DNA from: an uncultured Gammaproteobacteria bacterium
Lineage (GTDB): Bacteria; Pseudomonadota; Gammaproteobacteria; Pseudomonadales; UBA5518
NCBI GenBank assembly: GCA_903928015.1
Contig: CAIYPF010000030.1
Coordinates: 1 to 64,000 of the forward strand
Direction: 5' to 3'
DNA: 64,000 nt
Part shown: positions 46,547-57,884 of the stretch, in pieces
Layout of the letters: the number at the start of each line of letters is the position of its first letter
Position numbering within the stretch: position 1 is the first letter of the stretch
The notes under the pieces: generated by a model
What the model was told of the DNA's origin: nothing
Seen by the model: only the letters and a program-made list of their open reading frames with translations
Database searches by the model: none
Translations under genes and position numbers: made by a program

Positions 46547-48118
46547 ATGATCTACCGATTCGAATCATTCGAACTCGACACGGACAAGGCCGAATTGCGC
46601 GCCAACGGCGCGCCCGTGGCGATCGAACCCCAGGTACTGGCGCTGATCGCCCTGCTGGCCGGGAACCGTGAAAGGCTGGTCTCACGCGAGGAGATCCTCG
46701 AAAAAATCTGGGAAGGCCGGGTGGTATCGGATACGGCGATCACGAGTCGCATCAAGTCTGCCCGCAAGGCCCTGGGCGATGACGGCACCCGGCAGAGGGT
46801 CATCCGCACGGTGAACAAGCTGGGACTTCGATTCCTGCCGGAGGTCACGCTTGTACACAGCGCCGGGACAAACGAGGTCGTGACCGTTGGCGCCCGGAGC
46901 CAGGCTGCCGCCCCACAGCCCTTGGCCGGAAGTCGCCCGTCGATCGCTGTGTTGCCCTTCCGCAGTCTGGGCGACGCCGCCGTCTCACTGACCATTGCCG
47001 AGGCCCTGCCGCACGAACTGATCGTCGAACTCTCGCGATTGCGCTGGCTGTTCGTGACGGCCCGCGGCTCCTCGTTCCGCCTGCGCGCATCCGAGACCGA
47101 CATGATCGATGTGGGGCAACTCCTCGGCGTGCGCTACTGCCTGAGCGGCACCGTGGAACTCGATGCGGGGACGCTGGGACTGAACGTGCAGCTGGCAGAC
47201 ACACGTGACGGCGCGCTCGTATGGGCCGACAGATTCAGCGGGAGCACGGAGGATGTACACCGCATACGCGCCGACATCAGGGCGCGGGTGCTTGGCGCGC
47301 TGGAGATACAGATTCCGATGCACGAGGCGGCGCTCGCAAGGCTGCGGGTGAGCGAGAATCTCGACGCCTGGTCCGCGTACCACCTCGGGCTGCAGCACAT
47401 GTACCGCTTCAACCGGCAGGACAATGCCGCCGCCTCTGTCTTGTTCAAGCAGGCCACGCGACTCGATCCCGGTTTCGCACGCGCCCACGCAGGCCTGTCC
47501 TTCGTGCACTTCCAGTCCGGATTCCTGCGCTACGACAACGACCTCCGCGGCCAGATCGAGGCAACCCGTCTGCACGCCTCCAGAGCGGTGGAACTCGACC
47601 CCATCGACCCTTTCGTCAACTACACGATGGGACGCAGTTTCTGGTTGAGGGGAGAACTGGAAGAGAGCCTCGGCTGGCTGGAACGGGCAACCGCTTTCAG
47701 CCCGAGCTATGCGCAGGGCCATTACGCCGCAGGCTGGGCGGAGTCGCTGGCAGGGCGCGGACTGCAGGGGCGCGAGAAAGTGGATCTGGCGATGCGGCTT
47801 AGCCCGCTGGACCCTCTGTTCTACGCGATGCTGGCCACGCGCGCGCTGAGCCACATCGCCGTGGCGGAATACATGGAGGCGGTACTCTGGGCCGAGCGAG
47901 CCGCACGCGCGCCAGGCGCCCATGTGCTGATCGTGATGATTGCCGGCGCGGCAAATGCGCTCGTTGGCAAGCTCACCGCTGCGCAGGCATGGGCTGACAT
48001 CGCGCGGGGGCGTAACAGCAATCTGGGCCGAGCCGATTTTTTCAAGTCGTTTCCGATGAAATCGGAGGAGATGCGCACGCGCGTGAACAGCGCGTTGGAG
48101 CTCTGCGGATTCACATGA
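46547..48118 (+). CDS. Winged-helix transcriptional regulator with TolB-like and TPR regions (CadC/HilA-like)
   Basis: 523 residues from the ATG at 46547. The N-terminus is an OmpR/CadC-type winged helix (about 1-95: MIYRFESFELD, REEILEKIWEGRVVSDTAITSRIKSARKALGDD). Next comes a TolB N-terminal-like segment beginning SIAVLPFRSLGD (about 130-260) and then TPR-like helical repeats (about 270-500: LFKQATRLDPGFARAHAGLSF, ASRAVELDPIDPFVNYTMGR). No membrane helix lies between the parts, so unlike CadC it should be cytoplasmic, as HilA is. Signal and targets unknown; the divergent methyltransferase gene is a natural candidate target. Confidence 0.85.
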   Translation: MIYRFESFELDTDKAELRANGAPVAIEPQVLALIALLAGNRERLVSREEILEKIWEGRVVSDTAITSRIKSARKALGDDGTRQRVIRTVNKLGLRFLPEVTLVHSAGTNEVVTVGARSQAAAPQPLAGSRPSIAVLPFRSLGDAAVSLTIAEALPHELIVELSRLRWLFVTARGSSFRLRASETDMIDVGQLLGVRYCLSGTVELDAGTLGLNVQLADTRDGALVWADRFSGSTEDVHRIRADIRARVLGALEIQIPMHEAALARLRVSENLDAWSAYHLGLQHMYRFNRQDNAAASVLFKQATRLDPGFARAHAGLSFVHFQSGFLRYDNDLRGQIEATRLHASRAVELDPIDPFVNYTMGRSFWLRGELEESLGWLERATAFSPSYAQGHYAAGWAESLAGRGLQGREKVDLAMRLSPLDPLFYAMLATRALSHIAVAEYMEAVLWAERAARAPGAHVLIVMIAGAANALVGKLTAAQAWADIARGRNSNLGRADFFKSFPMKSEEMRTRVNSALELCGFT

Positions 48119-48181
48119 GAAAGAGGTGCCTCCGGCCCCCGCACACGACGCGCGGGGAGCCGGAAGCGGCAAGGCAGGAGA

Positions 48182-48685
48182 TCAGCGCTCGAGCTCAGCC
48201 GTGATGGCCACGCGGCGGTTCTGCTGGCGACCTGCTGCAGTGTCGTTGGACGCTGCCGGCTCGGCTTCGCCACGGCCGGAGATCGAGATCTTCGAGCCAT
48301 CCAGACCTTGCGCGACCAGGTAGTCACGGACCGAGGCAGAGCGGCGCTCGGACAGGGACTGGTTGTAGGCGTCGCTGCCCTTGCTGTCCGTGTGGCCGAC
48401 GATGGTCATGGACTTGAGCGAAGAACCTTTGTACTTCTGCACCGTGGTGTCGAGCGCCGCAACGGCGTCGGGACGCAGGGTGGACTTGTCGAAGTCGAAG
48501 AGTGCATCGCCGCTCAGGGTGATGGTCTCGGGCGCCGGGGCAGGCGCGGGTGCCGGCTCGGCAGCGGGCGCAGCAGCTACAGGCTCGGCTGCCGGGGCCT
48601 CTTCGGGCTGGCAGGCGCAACCGGCGAGCAGTGCGATCGAGAGAGCGGCAACGGCGAGGGGAAGTTTCCTTGAGACAGCGATCAT
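48182..48685 (-). CDS. OmpA-family peptidoglycan-binding lipoprotein
   Basis: 167 residues. A type II signal with lipobox LLAGC (Cys23) is followed by a Pro/Ala/Glu-rich linker (about 25-52) and a C-terminal OmpA domain (about 55-165) with LFDFDKSTLRPDAV, TIVGHTDSKGSDAYNQSLSERRS and NRRVAITAEL. It should anchor in the outer membrane and bind peptidoglycan, like Pal or YiaD. The tol-pal genes are not near, so it is probably not Pal itself. The ribosome-binding site AAAAGGA precedes the ATG at 48685. Confidence 0.92.
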   Translation of the reverse strand: MIAVSRKLPLAVAALSIALLAGCACQPEEAPAAEPVAAAPAAEPAPAPAPAPETITLSGDALFDFDKSTLRPDAVAALDTTVQKYKGSSLKSMTIVGHTDSKGSDAYNQSLSERRSASVRDYLVAQGLDGSKISISGRGEAEPAASNDTAAGRQQNRRVAITAELER

Positions 48686-48704
48686 TGTGGTTTTTCCTTT
48701 TGAA

Positions 48705-48724
48705 GTTCAGGTTTCAGGTTTCAG
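48705..48724. repeat. Short heptamer direct repeat
   Basis: GTTCAG-GTTTCAG-GTTTCAG in the 5' leader of the lipoprotein gene. Nearly three copies of a seven-base unit lie about 20-40 bases upstream of its start. Confidence 0.7.
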
Positions 48725-48759
48725 GGGCTGCGCACACACCGCACCCGTGAGGGTACAGC

Positions 48760-50214
<1,455 letters not shown>

Positions 50215-50223
50215 CTACAGGCC

Positions 50224-51453
50224 TCAGACGTCCAGCAGGATGCGGGCAGGATCTTCGATCATGTCCTTCACCGCCACCAGGAACTGTACCGCGTCCTTGC
50301 CGTCGATCAGGCGGTGATCATAGGAAAGCGCGAGGTACATCATGGGACGGATCACGATCTGGCCGTTCTCGACCACGGGACGATCCTGGATTTTGTGCAT
50401 GCCAAGGATACCCGTCTGCGGCGGGTTCAGGATGGGCGTGGACATCAGCGAGCCGAAGACGCCGCCATTGGTGATGGTGAAGGTGCCGCCGAGCATGTCT
50501 TCTATGCCGAGCTTGCCATCCTTCGCCTTGATGCCGAACTCCCGGATCTTCTGTTCGACGTCGGCGATGCTCATGGTATCGGCATCACGCAGCACCGGAA
50601 CCACGAGGCCGCGGTCGCTGGAGACTGCAACGCCGATGTCCTGGTAGCCGTGGTAGACCACGTCACTGCCGTCGATGGACGCGTTGACCACCGGGAATCG
50701 TTTCAGCGCCTCGACGCTCGCGCGTACGAAGAAGCCCATGAATCCGAGACGGGTGCCGTTGTGGCGCTTCTCGAAGGCATCCTTGAACTTGGTGCGAAGG
50801 TCCATCACCGGCTGCATGTTCACCTCGTTGAAGGTGGTGAGCATGGCGGTGTTGCGGGAGGCATCGAGCAGGCGCTCGGCAACCCGGGCGCGCAGGCGCG
50901 TCATGGGTACACGGCGCTCGGGCCTGTCTCCCGAAGGCCGCGCCGCAAGCGCTGCCGCTGGAGTGGAGGGCATTGCCGAGGGCTGTGGCGCTTCGGCGGA
51001 GGTAACGGATGCGGCCGAGCTTGCCACTGCTGCGCGGGAAACGTGCGAGAGCACGTCTTCCTTGGTGACTCGCCCACCTTTGCCGCTGCCCTTCACGGCG
51101 GAGGCATCAACACCATGCTCGACTGCGAGCTGGCGGGCGGCAGGGCTCAGCAGTGCGTCGGTGCTGGCCTCTGCGGCGGGCGTGGCGGCTGCAGTGGGAC
51201 TCGAGGTTGCGGCGGCGCCAACCACGAAACGTCCTATCAGCTGCTGGCTCTGAACCGTGGATCCGGTATCGGCAAGGATCTCGGCAACCACGCCGTCATC
51301 TGGCGCGAGTACTTCCATCACGACCTTGTCGGTCTCGATGTCCACCAGAACTTCGTCGCGCTTGCAGGCTTCGCCAGGACCCCGGTGCCAGGTGGCGACC
51401 GTGCCTTCAGCGATGGACTCTGGGAACTGGGGGGCTTTGATATCGATGCTCAT
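50224..51453 (-). CDS. sucB: Dihydrolipoyllysine-residue succinyltransferase (E2 of 2-oxoglutarate dehydrogenase)
   Basis: 409 residues. Lipoyl domain (1-76) with the lipoyl lysine Lys43 in [11 protein letters not shown], an Ala-rich linker, an E3-binding domain with [15 protein letters not shown] and [13 protein letters not shown], a second Ala/Pro linker, and the catalytic domain ending [19 protein letters not shown] with the active His and Asp. The AAGLGVxxx pattern of SucB rather than AceF fits the single lipoyl domain. It lies between sucA and lpdA. Confidence 0.96.
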   Translation of the reverse strand: MSIDIKAPQFPESIAEGTVATWHRGPGEACKRDEVLVDIETDKVVMEVLAPDDGVVAEILADTGSTVQSQQLIGRFVVGAAATSSPTAAATPAAEASTDALLSPAARQLAVEHGVDASAVKGSGKGGRVTKEDVLSHVSRAAVASSAASVTSAEAPQPSAMPSTPAAALAARPSGDRPERRVPMTRLRARVAERLLDASRNTAMLTTFNEVNMQPVMDLRTKFKDAFEKRHNGTRLGFMGFFVRASVEALKRFPVVNASIDGSDVVYHGYQDIGVAVSSDRGLVVPVLRDADTMSIADVEQKIREFGIKAKDGKLGIEDMLGGTFTITNGGVFGSLMSTPILNPPQTGILGMHKIQDRPVVENGQIVIRPMMYLALSYDHRLIDGKDAVQFLVAVKDMIEDPARILLDV

Positions 51454-51500
51454 TCTGGGTCCTCGGATTCGATCCTTCGTTCAGGCATTCGGCCGGGCAG

Positions 51501-54329
51501 CTAGCCGATGCCGAGTGCGTCGCGCAGAAGTTTTTCCTGCTGCGCGAGGTGCAGGGCGTTGTAACCCGCCGCCGGTGCGGCAGAGGACTCGCGGCCCGCG
51601 TATTCGAGATAGAGGTCGCGGTTGTGATTGCGAACGACCTGCCGCATGCGGTGCTGGCTGGAGAACCACACGCCCTGGTTCTGCGGCTCCTCCTGGCACC
51701 AGGTGACCTCGAGGAGGTTCCGGTACGGCGAAATCAGATCCTGCAGCTCCTGCTGCGGGAACGGGTAGATCTGCTCGAGCCGCAGGATGGCCACGTGATC
51801 GAGGCCACGCTCGTTGCGCATGTCACGCAACTCGTAATACACCTTGCCGCTGCAGATAACGACACGGGTCACGCGGTCGACGTCCCGGGCGTCGACCTCG
51901 CCGATCACGTGGCGGAAGCCGCCGTTGGCGAGTTCCTCGAGGCTGGAGACCGCGTCCTTGTGTCGCAGCAGGCTCTTCGGCGTGAACACGATGAGCGGCT
52001 TGCGCAGCGGACGCACGACCTGCCTGCGCAGGAGGTGATAGATCTGGGCCGGCGTGGTGGGCACGCAGACCTGGATGTTGTGCTCGGCGCAGAGTTGCAG
52101 GAAACGCTCGAGCCGGCCCGAGGAGTGCTCGGGCCCCTGCCCTTCATAGCCATGCGGCAGCAGCAGTGTGAGCCCGCAGAGCCGTGACCACTTGATCTCT
52201 CCGCTGGTGAGGAACTGGTCGATGACGATCTGCGCACCGTTGGCGAAGTCACCGAACTGCGCCTCCCAGATGATCAGCGCGTTGGGCTTGGTGGTCGCAT
52301 AGCCGTACTCGAATCCGAGCACGGCGAGTTCCGACAGCAGGGAGTCGTAGATATGGAAACGCGGCTGCCCCTCGCGCAGGTTCTGCAGCGGCACCCAGGT
52401 GGAGCCGTCTTTCTGGCTGTGCAACACCGCATGACGGTGTGAGAAGGTGCCACGACCCACGTCCTGCCCGGTGAGGCGCACCGGGTAGCCCTCCTCCAGC
52501 AGGGACGCGTAGGCGAGCAATTCGGCGAAGCCCCAGTTGACGGGCGTTGCGGCCGTCGCCATCAGGCGGCGGTCCTCGTAGATTTTCTGGACCTGCCGCT
52601 GCAGCGGAAATCCATCAGGCACGCGGCACATACCGGCGCCGATGTCCTTCAGCCGTGCAAGCGGCAGCCGGGTATCTCCCTGCAGCGTGCTGGGATGCCC
52701 GATGTAGGGACGCCAGTCGACGAAGAGGGATGTGTTGGGCTGCACAACCACATTGCGCGCCACCTGCTGGCCGGATTCCAGCGCCCGGCGGAAGCCGTCG
52801 ATCTCGGCCTTGTCCTCTGCCGGGGTGATCGCGGCCTCGCGCAGCAACCGCTCGGCATAGAGCGCGCGGGTGGTCGGATGACTGCGGATCTTCTGGTACA
52901 TGAGCGGCTGCGTCGAGGCGGGCTCATCGGCCTCGTTGTGGCCGCGCCGGCGGTAGCAGACGAGGTCGATCACCACGTCGCGCCGGAACTGCTGACGGTA
53001 GTCCATCGCCATCTGCGTGACGAAGAGCACGGCCTCGGGATCATCACCGTTCACGTGGAAGATAGGCGCCTGAACCATCTTCGCGATATCGGTGCAGTAC
53101 TCGGTGGAGCGGGCATCGTCGCGGCGGCTGGTCGTGAAGCCGACCTGGTTGTTCAGCACGATGTGGACCGTCCCGCCCGTGCAGAATCCACGCGTCTGGG
53201 ACATCTGGAAAGTTTCCATCACCACGCCCTGACCCGCGAAGGCGGCGTCTCCGTGGATGATGACGGGGATGACCTGCTCTCGGGACTCGTTGCGCCGGCG
53301 ATCCTGGCGGGCGCGCACCGAGCCCTCGACCACCGGCGCCACGATCTCGAGGTGAGAGGGGTTGAACGCGAGCGCGATGTGCATCTCGCCGCCGGGCGTC
53401 ATGAGATTGGACGAGAAGCCCTGGTGGTACTTCACGTCGCCGGAGCCCTGATACGTGGCCTTGCCCTCGAATTCGTCGAAGAGGTCTGCCGGACTCTTGC
53501 CGAAAATGTTCACCAGGACCGCGAGACGTCCGCGGTGGGCCATGCCGACGACGATCTCCTTCGCGCCGTAGCCACCGCCGCGCTGCACCAGTTCGTCCAT
53601 CATCGGGATGAGGCTTTCACCGCCCTCGAGACCGAAGCGCTTGGCACCCGGGTAACGGGCGGCAAGGAACTGCTCCAGACCTTCGGCGGCACTCAGGCGC
53701 TCGAGCAGGCGGCGCTTCACCGCGACATCGAACTGCGGCTCGCCGCGCACACTCTCCATGCGGCGCGCGATCCAGGTGCGTTCCTCGGTGGAGACGATGT
53801 GGCCGAATTCTGCCCCGATGCTGCGGCTGTAGGTGTGCTCCAGCACTCCCACGATCTCCCGCAGCGTGGCCTCCGGCTTGCCGATCAGCAGGGAGCCCGT
53901 CTGGAACAGGGTGTCGTAGTCGGCTTCGGAGAGCCCGTAATACCCGAGCTCGAGATCAGGAACCCGCTCGCGCTGCTGCAGGCCGAGGGGATCGAGGCGA
54001 GCCTTCTGGTGACCGCGCAGCCGGTAGGCCGTGACGAGCTGGACGACCCGGACCTGCTTGCGCTCGTACTCGGTGCTGACACCCGCGGCGCCCGCCGGGG
54101 GACGCTGCTTCTGACGCCCGAGCAGAGCGAAATGTTCCTGTACCGTGGAATGCGGGATGTCGGTGTGTGTGCCGTTCACCTGCGGAAGGCGATCGAAGTA
54201 GTCGCGCCACTCGGCAGGGATCGAGTTCGGATCCCGCAGATACGACTCGTAGAGGGCCTCGACGTAGACCGCGTTGCCGCCCGAGATGTGCGAGCTGCGC
54301 CACAGCAACTCCATAATGCCTTGCTGCAT
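51501..54329 (-). CDS. sucA: 2-oxoglutarate dehydrogenase E1 component
   Basis: 942-residue ThDP enzyme that decarboxylates 2-oxoglutarate. The N-terminal E2-binding segment is ALYESYLRDPNSIPAEWRDYF. The ThDP core is seen in [35 protein letters not shown] and GGTVHIVLNNQVGFTTSR, and the transketolase-like half ends FPQQELQDLI and QEEPQNQGVWF. It is encoded 185 bases after sdhB, the usual sdhCDAB-sucAB order, and before sucB. The spacer has two small hairpins listed separately. Confidence 0.97.
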   Translation of the reverse strand: MQQGIMELLWRSSHISGGNAVYVEALYESYLRDPNSIPAEWRDYFDRLPQVNGTHTDIPHSTVQEHFALLGRQKQRPPAGAAGVSTEYERKQVRVVQLVTAYRLRGHQKARLDPLGLQQRERVPDLELGYYGLSEADYDTLFQTGSLLIGKPEATLREIVGVLEHTYSRSIGAEFGHIVSTEERTWIARRMESVRGEPQFDVAVKRRLLERLSAAEGLEQFLAARYPGAKRFGLEGGESLIPMMDELVQRGGGYGAKEIVVGMAHRGRLAVLVNIFGKSPADLFDEFEGKATYQGSGDVKYHQGFSSNLMTPGGEMHIALAFNPSHLEIVAPVVEGSVRARQDRRRNESREQVIPVIIHGDAAFAGQGVVMETFQMSQTRGFCTGGTVHIVLNNQVGFTTSRRDDARSTEYCTDIAKMVQAPIFHVNGDDPEAVLFVTQMAMDYRQQFRRDVVIDLVCYRRRGHNEADEPASTQPLMYQKIRSHPTTRALYAERLLREAAITPAEDKAEIDGFRRALESGQQVARNVVVQPNTSLFVDWRPYIGHPSTLQGDTRLPLARLKDIGAGMCRVPDGFPLQRQVQKIYEDRRLMATAATPVNWGFAELLAYASLLEEGYPVRLTGQDVGRGTFSHRHAVLHSQKDGSTWVPLQNLREGQPRFHIYDSLLSELAVLGFEYGYATTKPNALIIWEAQFGDFANGAQIVIDQFLTSGEIKWSRLCGLTLLLPHGYEGQGPEHSSGRLERFLQLCAEHNIQVCVPTTPAQIYHLLRRQVVRPLRKPLIVFTPKSLLRHKDAVSSLEELANGGFRHVIGEVDARDVDRVTRVVICSGKVYYELRDMRNERGLDHVAILRLEQIYPFPQQELQDLISPYRNLLEVTWCQEEPQNQGVWFSSQHRMRQVVRNHNRDLYLEYAGRESSAAPAAGYNALHLAQQEKLLRDALGIG

Positions 54330-54364
54330 GTATCCCTGCCTCGGTACCCCGGAAACGCACGGCC

Positions 54365-54492
54365 GCCGGAGAGCTCCGGCTCGCGTGGATTCTAGCCGCG
54401 CATCCGGGAAGTCGCACTACGAAAGGTGGAGAGAATGAACGAATGCAGCCTGAACACGGGAACGCCGCGGCGACGGGCGCTGTGAACGCCCG
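54365..54492 (-). other. sdhB-sucA spacer with two small hairpins
   Basis: Inverted repeats at 54474-54492 (CGGGCG with a seven-base loop) and at 54365-54380 (GCCGGA with a short loop), on the transcribed strand after the sdhB stop and before sucA. Neither has a T-run. They could be mRNA processing or attenuation elements, or chance in GC-rich DNA. Confidence 0.35.
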
Positions 54493-54514
54493 ACGCACGG
54501 CCCTGTCATCGCTC

Positions 54515-55219
54515 TCAGGTAGCCCGCTCGAGAAGCATGTTGCGGATGTGACCGATGGCCTGCGTGGGGTTCAGGCCCTTGGGGCAGACCTGCACGCAGT
54601 TCTGGATCCCGTGGCAGCGGAAAACGCTGTAGGGGTCGTCCAGTTCCGCGAGACGCTCCGGCGTGGCGGTATCACGACTGTCAGCGAGGAAGCGGTAAGC
54701 CTGCAGCAATCCCGAGGGGCCCACGAAACGGTCCGGGTTCCACCAGAACGAGGGACATGCAGTGGAACAGCAGGCACACAGTACGCACTCGTAGAGGCCG
54801 TCGAGCTTGGCCCGCTCCTCCGGCGACTGCAGACGCTCGATGGCGGGCGCTGGCTGGTCGTTGATCAGGTAGGGTTTAACCTTCTCGTACTGCTGGTAGA
54901 ACATCGTCATGTCCACCACCAGGTCACGGATGACGGGCAGGCCGGGCAGCGGACGCAGCACCAGACGATTCCCTTTCACCGTCTTCGAGAGCGGTGTGAT
55001 GCAACCCAAGCCGTTCTTGCCGTTCATGTTCAGGCCATCGGAGCCACACACGCCCTCGCGACAGGAGCGGCGATAGGTGAGCGAGGGATCCTCTGCCTTC
55101 AGCAGTTCGAGCACATCAAGGACCATCAGGTCCTTGCCGCCCGTATCCAGCTGGATGTCCTGCATCCAGGGCTTTTCATCGGTTTCGGGGTTGTAGCGAT
55201 AAACACTCACTTGCAACAT
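54515..55219 (-). CDS. sdhB: Succinate dehydrogenase iron-sulfur subunit
   Basis: 234-residue iron-sulfur protein of complex II. The 2Fe-2S cluster ligands are in RRSCREGVCGSDGLNMNG and the later GLGC, and the 4Fe-4S/3Fe-4S ligands in CVLCACCSTACPSFWW and CHGIQNCVQVCPKGLNP. It passes electrons from SdhA flavin to quinone. Encoded 13 bases after sdhA. Confidence 0.98.
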   Translation of the reverse strand: MLQVSVYRYNPETDEKPWMQDIQLDTGGKDLMVLDVLELLKAEDPSLTYRRSCREGVCGSDGLNMNGKNGLGCITPLSKTVKGNRLVLRPLPGLPVIRDLVVDMTMFYQQYEKVKPYLINDQPAPAIERLQSPEERAKLDGLYECVLCACCSTACPSFWWNPDRFVGPSGLLQAYRFLADSRDTATPERLAELDDPYSVFRCHGIQNCVQVCPKGLNPTQAIGHIRNMLLERAT

Positions 55220-55232
55220 GGGCTTGACCTGC

Positions 55233-57005
55233 TCAGTAGGTGCGCGTCTTGGGTTTGAAGGTGTCGACGGTCTTCGGGGTGAAGTTCACGCCGCGCTTGG
55301 CCACGCGCTTGTCCTCGGGGAAATACAGCGAGTGGCACAGCCAGTTGCTGTCATCGCGATCCGGAAAGTCCTCCCGCGCATGGGCGCCGCGGCTCTCGGT
55401 GCGGGCCTCTGCCGCTATGGCAGTCGACTCTGCCACCTCGAGGAGGTTCTGCAGTTCCAGTGCCTCGAGACGCGCCGTGTTGAAGGCGTTCGACTTGTCC
55501 TTCAGGTGGATGTTCTCGATACGCGGGCGCAGTTCCGCCAGGCTCTTCACGCCGTGCTGCATCTGCGGACCATTGCGGAACACGCCGAAGAAATTCTGCA
55601 TGATGGTCTGCAGTTCCTTGCGCAGGCCCGCCACGCCCTCGCCCTCCGTGGATGCGTTCAGTCGATTGAGGCGCTGCATGGCGCGGTCGACGTCGGTGTC
55701 GGACGGCTCACGGTTGTCGATGCCCTCGCGAAGGGCCTTCTCGATGAAGAGCCCTGACGCACGGCCGAACACGATCAGGTCGAGGAGCGAGTTGCCGCCG
55801 AGGCGGTTGGCGCCATGGACCGACACGCAAGCGACCTCACCACAGGCATAGAGGCCCGGAATGATGCGATCCACGCCGTTGGCATCCTGTGTGATGGCCT
55901 GGCCGTGAACGTTGGTCGGGATGCCGCCCATCATGTAATGGCATGTGGGCACGACCGGGATGGGCTCCTTGACCGGATCGACGTGGGCGAAGGTCTTGGA
56001 GAGCTCACAGATGCCGGGCAGGCGTGACTCGAGGACGTCCTCTCCGAGGTGGTCGAGTTTCAGCAGCACGTAGCTGCCGTCCGGTCCGCAGCCGCGGCCT
56101 TCGATGATCTCCTTGATCATCGAGCGCGCAACAACGTCACGACCGGCAAGGTCCTTGGCGTTGGGCGCGTAGCGCTCCATGAAGCGCTCGCCATTCTTGT
56201 TCAGCAGATAGCCACCCTCGCCCCTGCAACCTTCGGTGACGAGGGTGCCCGCGCCGGCGATGCCGGTGGGGTGGAACTGCCACATCTCGATGTCCTGCAC
56301 CGGAACCCCGGCACGCAACGCCATGCCGATGCCATCACCGGTGTTGATGTGGGCATTGGTGGTGGATGCGTAGATGCGCCCCGCCCCACCCGTTGCGAAG
56401 ACAGTGGCGCGCGATTTCACGAACACGGTCTCGCCGGTCTCGATGCAAATGGCGATAACGCCGACCGCTACGCCGTCCTGGTTCATCACCAGGTCGACCG
56501 CGAACCACTCGTTCAGGAAGACCGTCTGGTTCTTCAGGTTGGCCTGGTACAGGGTATGGAGCAGTGCGTGGCCGGTACGATCCGCGGCCGCACAGGTGCG
56601 CGCAGCCTGGCCGCCCTCGCCGTAGTTCTTGCTCTGGCCACCAAAGGGACGCTGGTAGATGCGACCGTTCTCGGTGCGCGAGAAGGGCAGCCCGAGGTGC
56701 TCCATCTCGAAGACCGCCTCGGGACCGACGGAGCACATGTACTCGATCGCGTCCTGGTCCCCGATGTAGTCGGAGCCCTTGACGGTGTCATACATGTGCC
56801 AACGCCAGTCGTCATCGGGGTCGGCGCTCGCGATGGCGCAGGTGATACCACCCTGCGCCGAAACCGTGTGCGAGCGGGTGGGGAACACCTTGGAGATCAC
56901 CGCAGTGCGGTAACCGGACTGCGAGAGTTGCAGCGCGGCACGCATGCCGGCACCGCCGCCACCCACGATCACGCCGTCAAAACTGATGGTACGGATTTTG
57001 GTCAT
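55233..57005 (-). CDS. sdhA: Succinate dehydrogenase flavoprotein subunit
   Basis: 590-residue catalytic subunit. FAD motif [17 protein letters not shown], the histidine for covalent FAD in [10 protein letters not shown], the second FAD block [17 protein letters not shown] and the substrate region [16 protein letters not shown] are all present. It oxidises succinate to fumarate. Starts three bases after the sdhD stop. Confidence 0.98.
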   Translation of the reverse strand: MTKIRTISFDGVIVGGGGAGMRAALQLSQSGYRTAVISKVFPTRSHTVSAQGGITCAIASADPDDDWRWHMYDTVKGSDYIGDQDAIEYMCSVGPEAVFEMEHLGLPFSRTENGRIYQRPFGGQSKNYGEGGQAARTCAAADRTGHALLHTLYQANLKNQTVFLNEWFAVDLVMNQDGVAVGVIAICIETGETVFVKSRATVFATGGAGRIYASTTNAHINTGDGIGMALRAGVPVQDIEMWQFHPTGIAGAGTLVTEGCRGEGGYLLNKNGERFMERYAPNAKDLAGRDVVARSMIKEIIEGRGCGPDGSYVLLKLDHLGEDVLESRLPGICELSKTFAHVDPVKEPIPVVPTCHYMMGGIPTNVHGQAITQDANGVDRIIPGLYACGEVACVSVHGANRLGGNSLLDLIVFGRASGLFIEKALREGIDNREPSDTDVDRAMQRLNRLNASTEGEGVAGLRKELQTIMQNFFGVFRNGPQMQHGVKSLAELRPRIENIHLKDKSNAFNTARLEALELQNLLEVAESTAIAAEARTESRGAHAREDFPDRDDSNWLCHSLYFPEDKRVAKRGVNFTPKTVDTFKPKTRTY

Positions 57006-57008
57006 CGA

Positions 57009-57377
57009 TCAATTACCCCACAGGATCTGGACGCCCCAGACCAGGTACGCGAACAACACGATCGCGTAGCTGGCCTGGAAGAGGATGCGGATCATGTTGC
57101 CGCGCGGGCCGATCATCCGCACCGTGAGATAGTCGGTGCTGACGGACCACAGACCGATCCACGCGTGCGCAACGATGGACAACAGCGCCATGAGGCTGAA
57201 GACCTTCATGGGAGTGCTGCCCATGTAGCCGGCCCAGGTGGAGTAGTCGAGTTGCGGATGCAACACGAGGAAGCTGCCCACACAAAGGGTGTAGGTGAGC
57301 AGGATCAGCGCCGTGAAGCGCTGCAGCAGCCAGTCGGAGAGGCCGCTCCGTCCGAAGCTCGTTACCGTGGTTACCAT
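57009..57377 (-). CDS. sdhD: Succinate dehydrogenase membrane anchor subunit
   Basis: 122 residues from the ATG at 57377 (MVTTVTSFGRSGLSDWLLQR), preferred over an ATG two codons upstream because of spacing from GGGGG. Three membrane helices: LILLTYTLCVGSFLVL, VFSLMALLSIVAHAWIGLW and a C-terminal FQASYAIVLFAYLVWGV. The His in IVAHAWIG is expected to contact haem b. The start overlaps the sdhC stop by seven bases. Confidence 0.93.
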   Translation of the reverse strand: MVTTVTSFGRSGLSDWLLQRFTALILLTYTLCVGSFLVLHPQLDYSTWAGYMGSTPMKVFSLMALLSIVAHAWIGLWSVSTDYLTVRMIGPRGNMIRILFQASYAIVLFAYLVWGVQILWGN

Positions 57378-57745
57378 ACCCATACCCCCGCTGCAGCGAT
57401 CAGTACTGCCGAAACGACGAACGTGATGCGCGCGCCCTGGATACCACCTTCAAGGGTCTCGCCGATGCCGAGATCCATGAGGAGGTGCTTGGTTCCGGCC
57501 ACAGCATGGAAGATCAGGCCCGAGAGCACAGCCCACATGATCAGGCGGGCCACGGGACTGCCAAGCAGTTGCAGGGCACTGGCAAAGCCGGTCTCGCCTG
57601 CGAGCGAGAGGTCCAGCACGTAAAGCAGCACCCCAACGGCAGCCACCAGGAAGACACCCGAGATCCGGTGAAGGATCGAGGCCTTGGCGGTGACCGGCAG
57701 CGAGATGGTGCCGAGATCGAGGTTGACGGGACGGGTTTTGTTCAC
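57371..57745 (-). CDS. sdhC: Succinate dehydrogenase cytochrome b556 subunit
   Basis: 124 residues from the GTG at 57745 (product begins NKTRPVNLDL after the start), with GGAGG eleven bases upstream. The family motif SILHRISG and the haem-ligand region GLIFHAVAGTKHLLMDLG are present, with three membrane helices. Earlier in-frame ATG codons would add an unlikely leader. First gene of the sdhCDAB-sucAB-lpd transcript, divergent from gltA. Confidence 0.93.
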   Translation of the reverse strand: MNKTRPVNLDLGTISLPVTAKASILHRISGVFLVAAVGVLLYVLDLSLAGETGFASALQLLGSPVARLIMWAVLSGLIFHAVAGTKHLLMDLGIGETLEGGIQGARITFVVSAVLIAAAGVWVW

Positions 57746-57807
57746 GGCGACGGGAGCCTCCAGTGGGAGTGGGAAACGTAACTTCAGTTGCCCGAAAATC
57801 GGGCGGG

Positions 57808-57836
57808 AGTATAGGAAGACACCCCCCCGAACACAA
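57808..57836 (-). promoter_or_regulatory. Possible sigma-70 promoter of the sdh operon
   Basis: TATACT on the minus strand (57808-57813) about 60 bases before the sdhC start. Seventeen bases upstream is TGTGTT, a weak -35. A run of G residues fills part of the spacer. Confidence 0.35.
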
Positions 57837-57884
57837 ACTCCCGGGACCAACGCTTACCCTTTACGCAGACGAGCCCCGGTTGGT

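Noticed and set aside
52695-54395. 566-codon plus-strand frame over sucA
   Set aside because: sucA is unmistakable on the other strand; this frame has no homologue I recognise.
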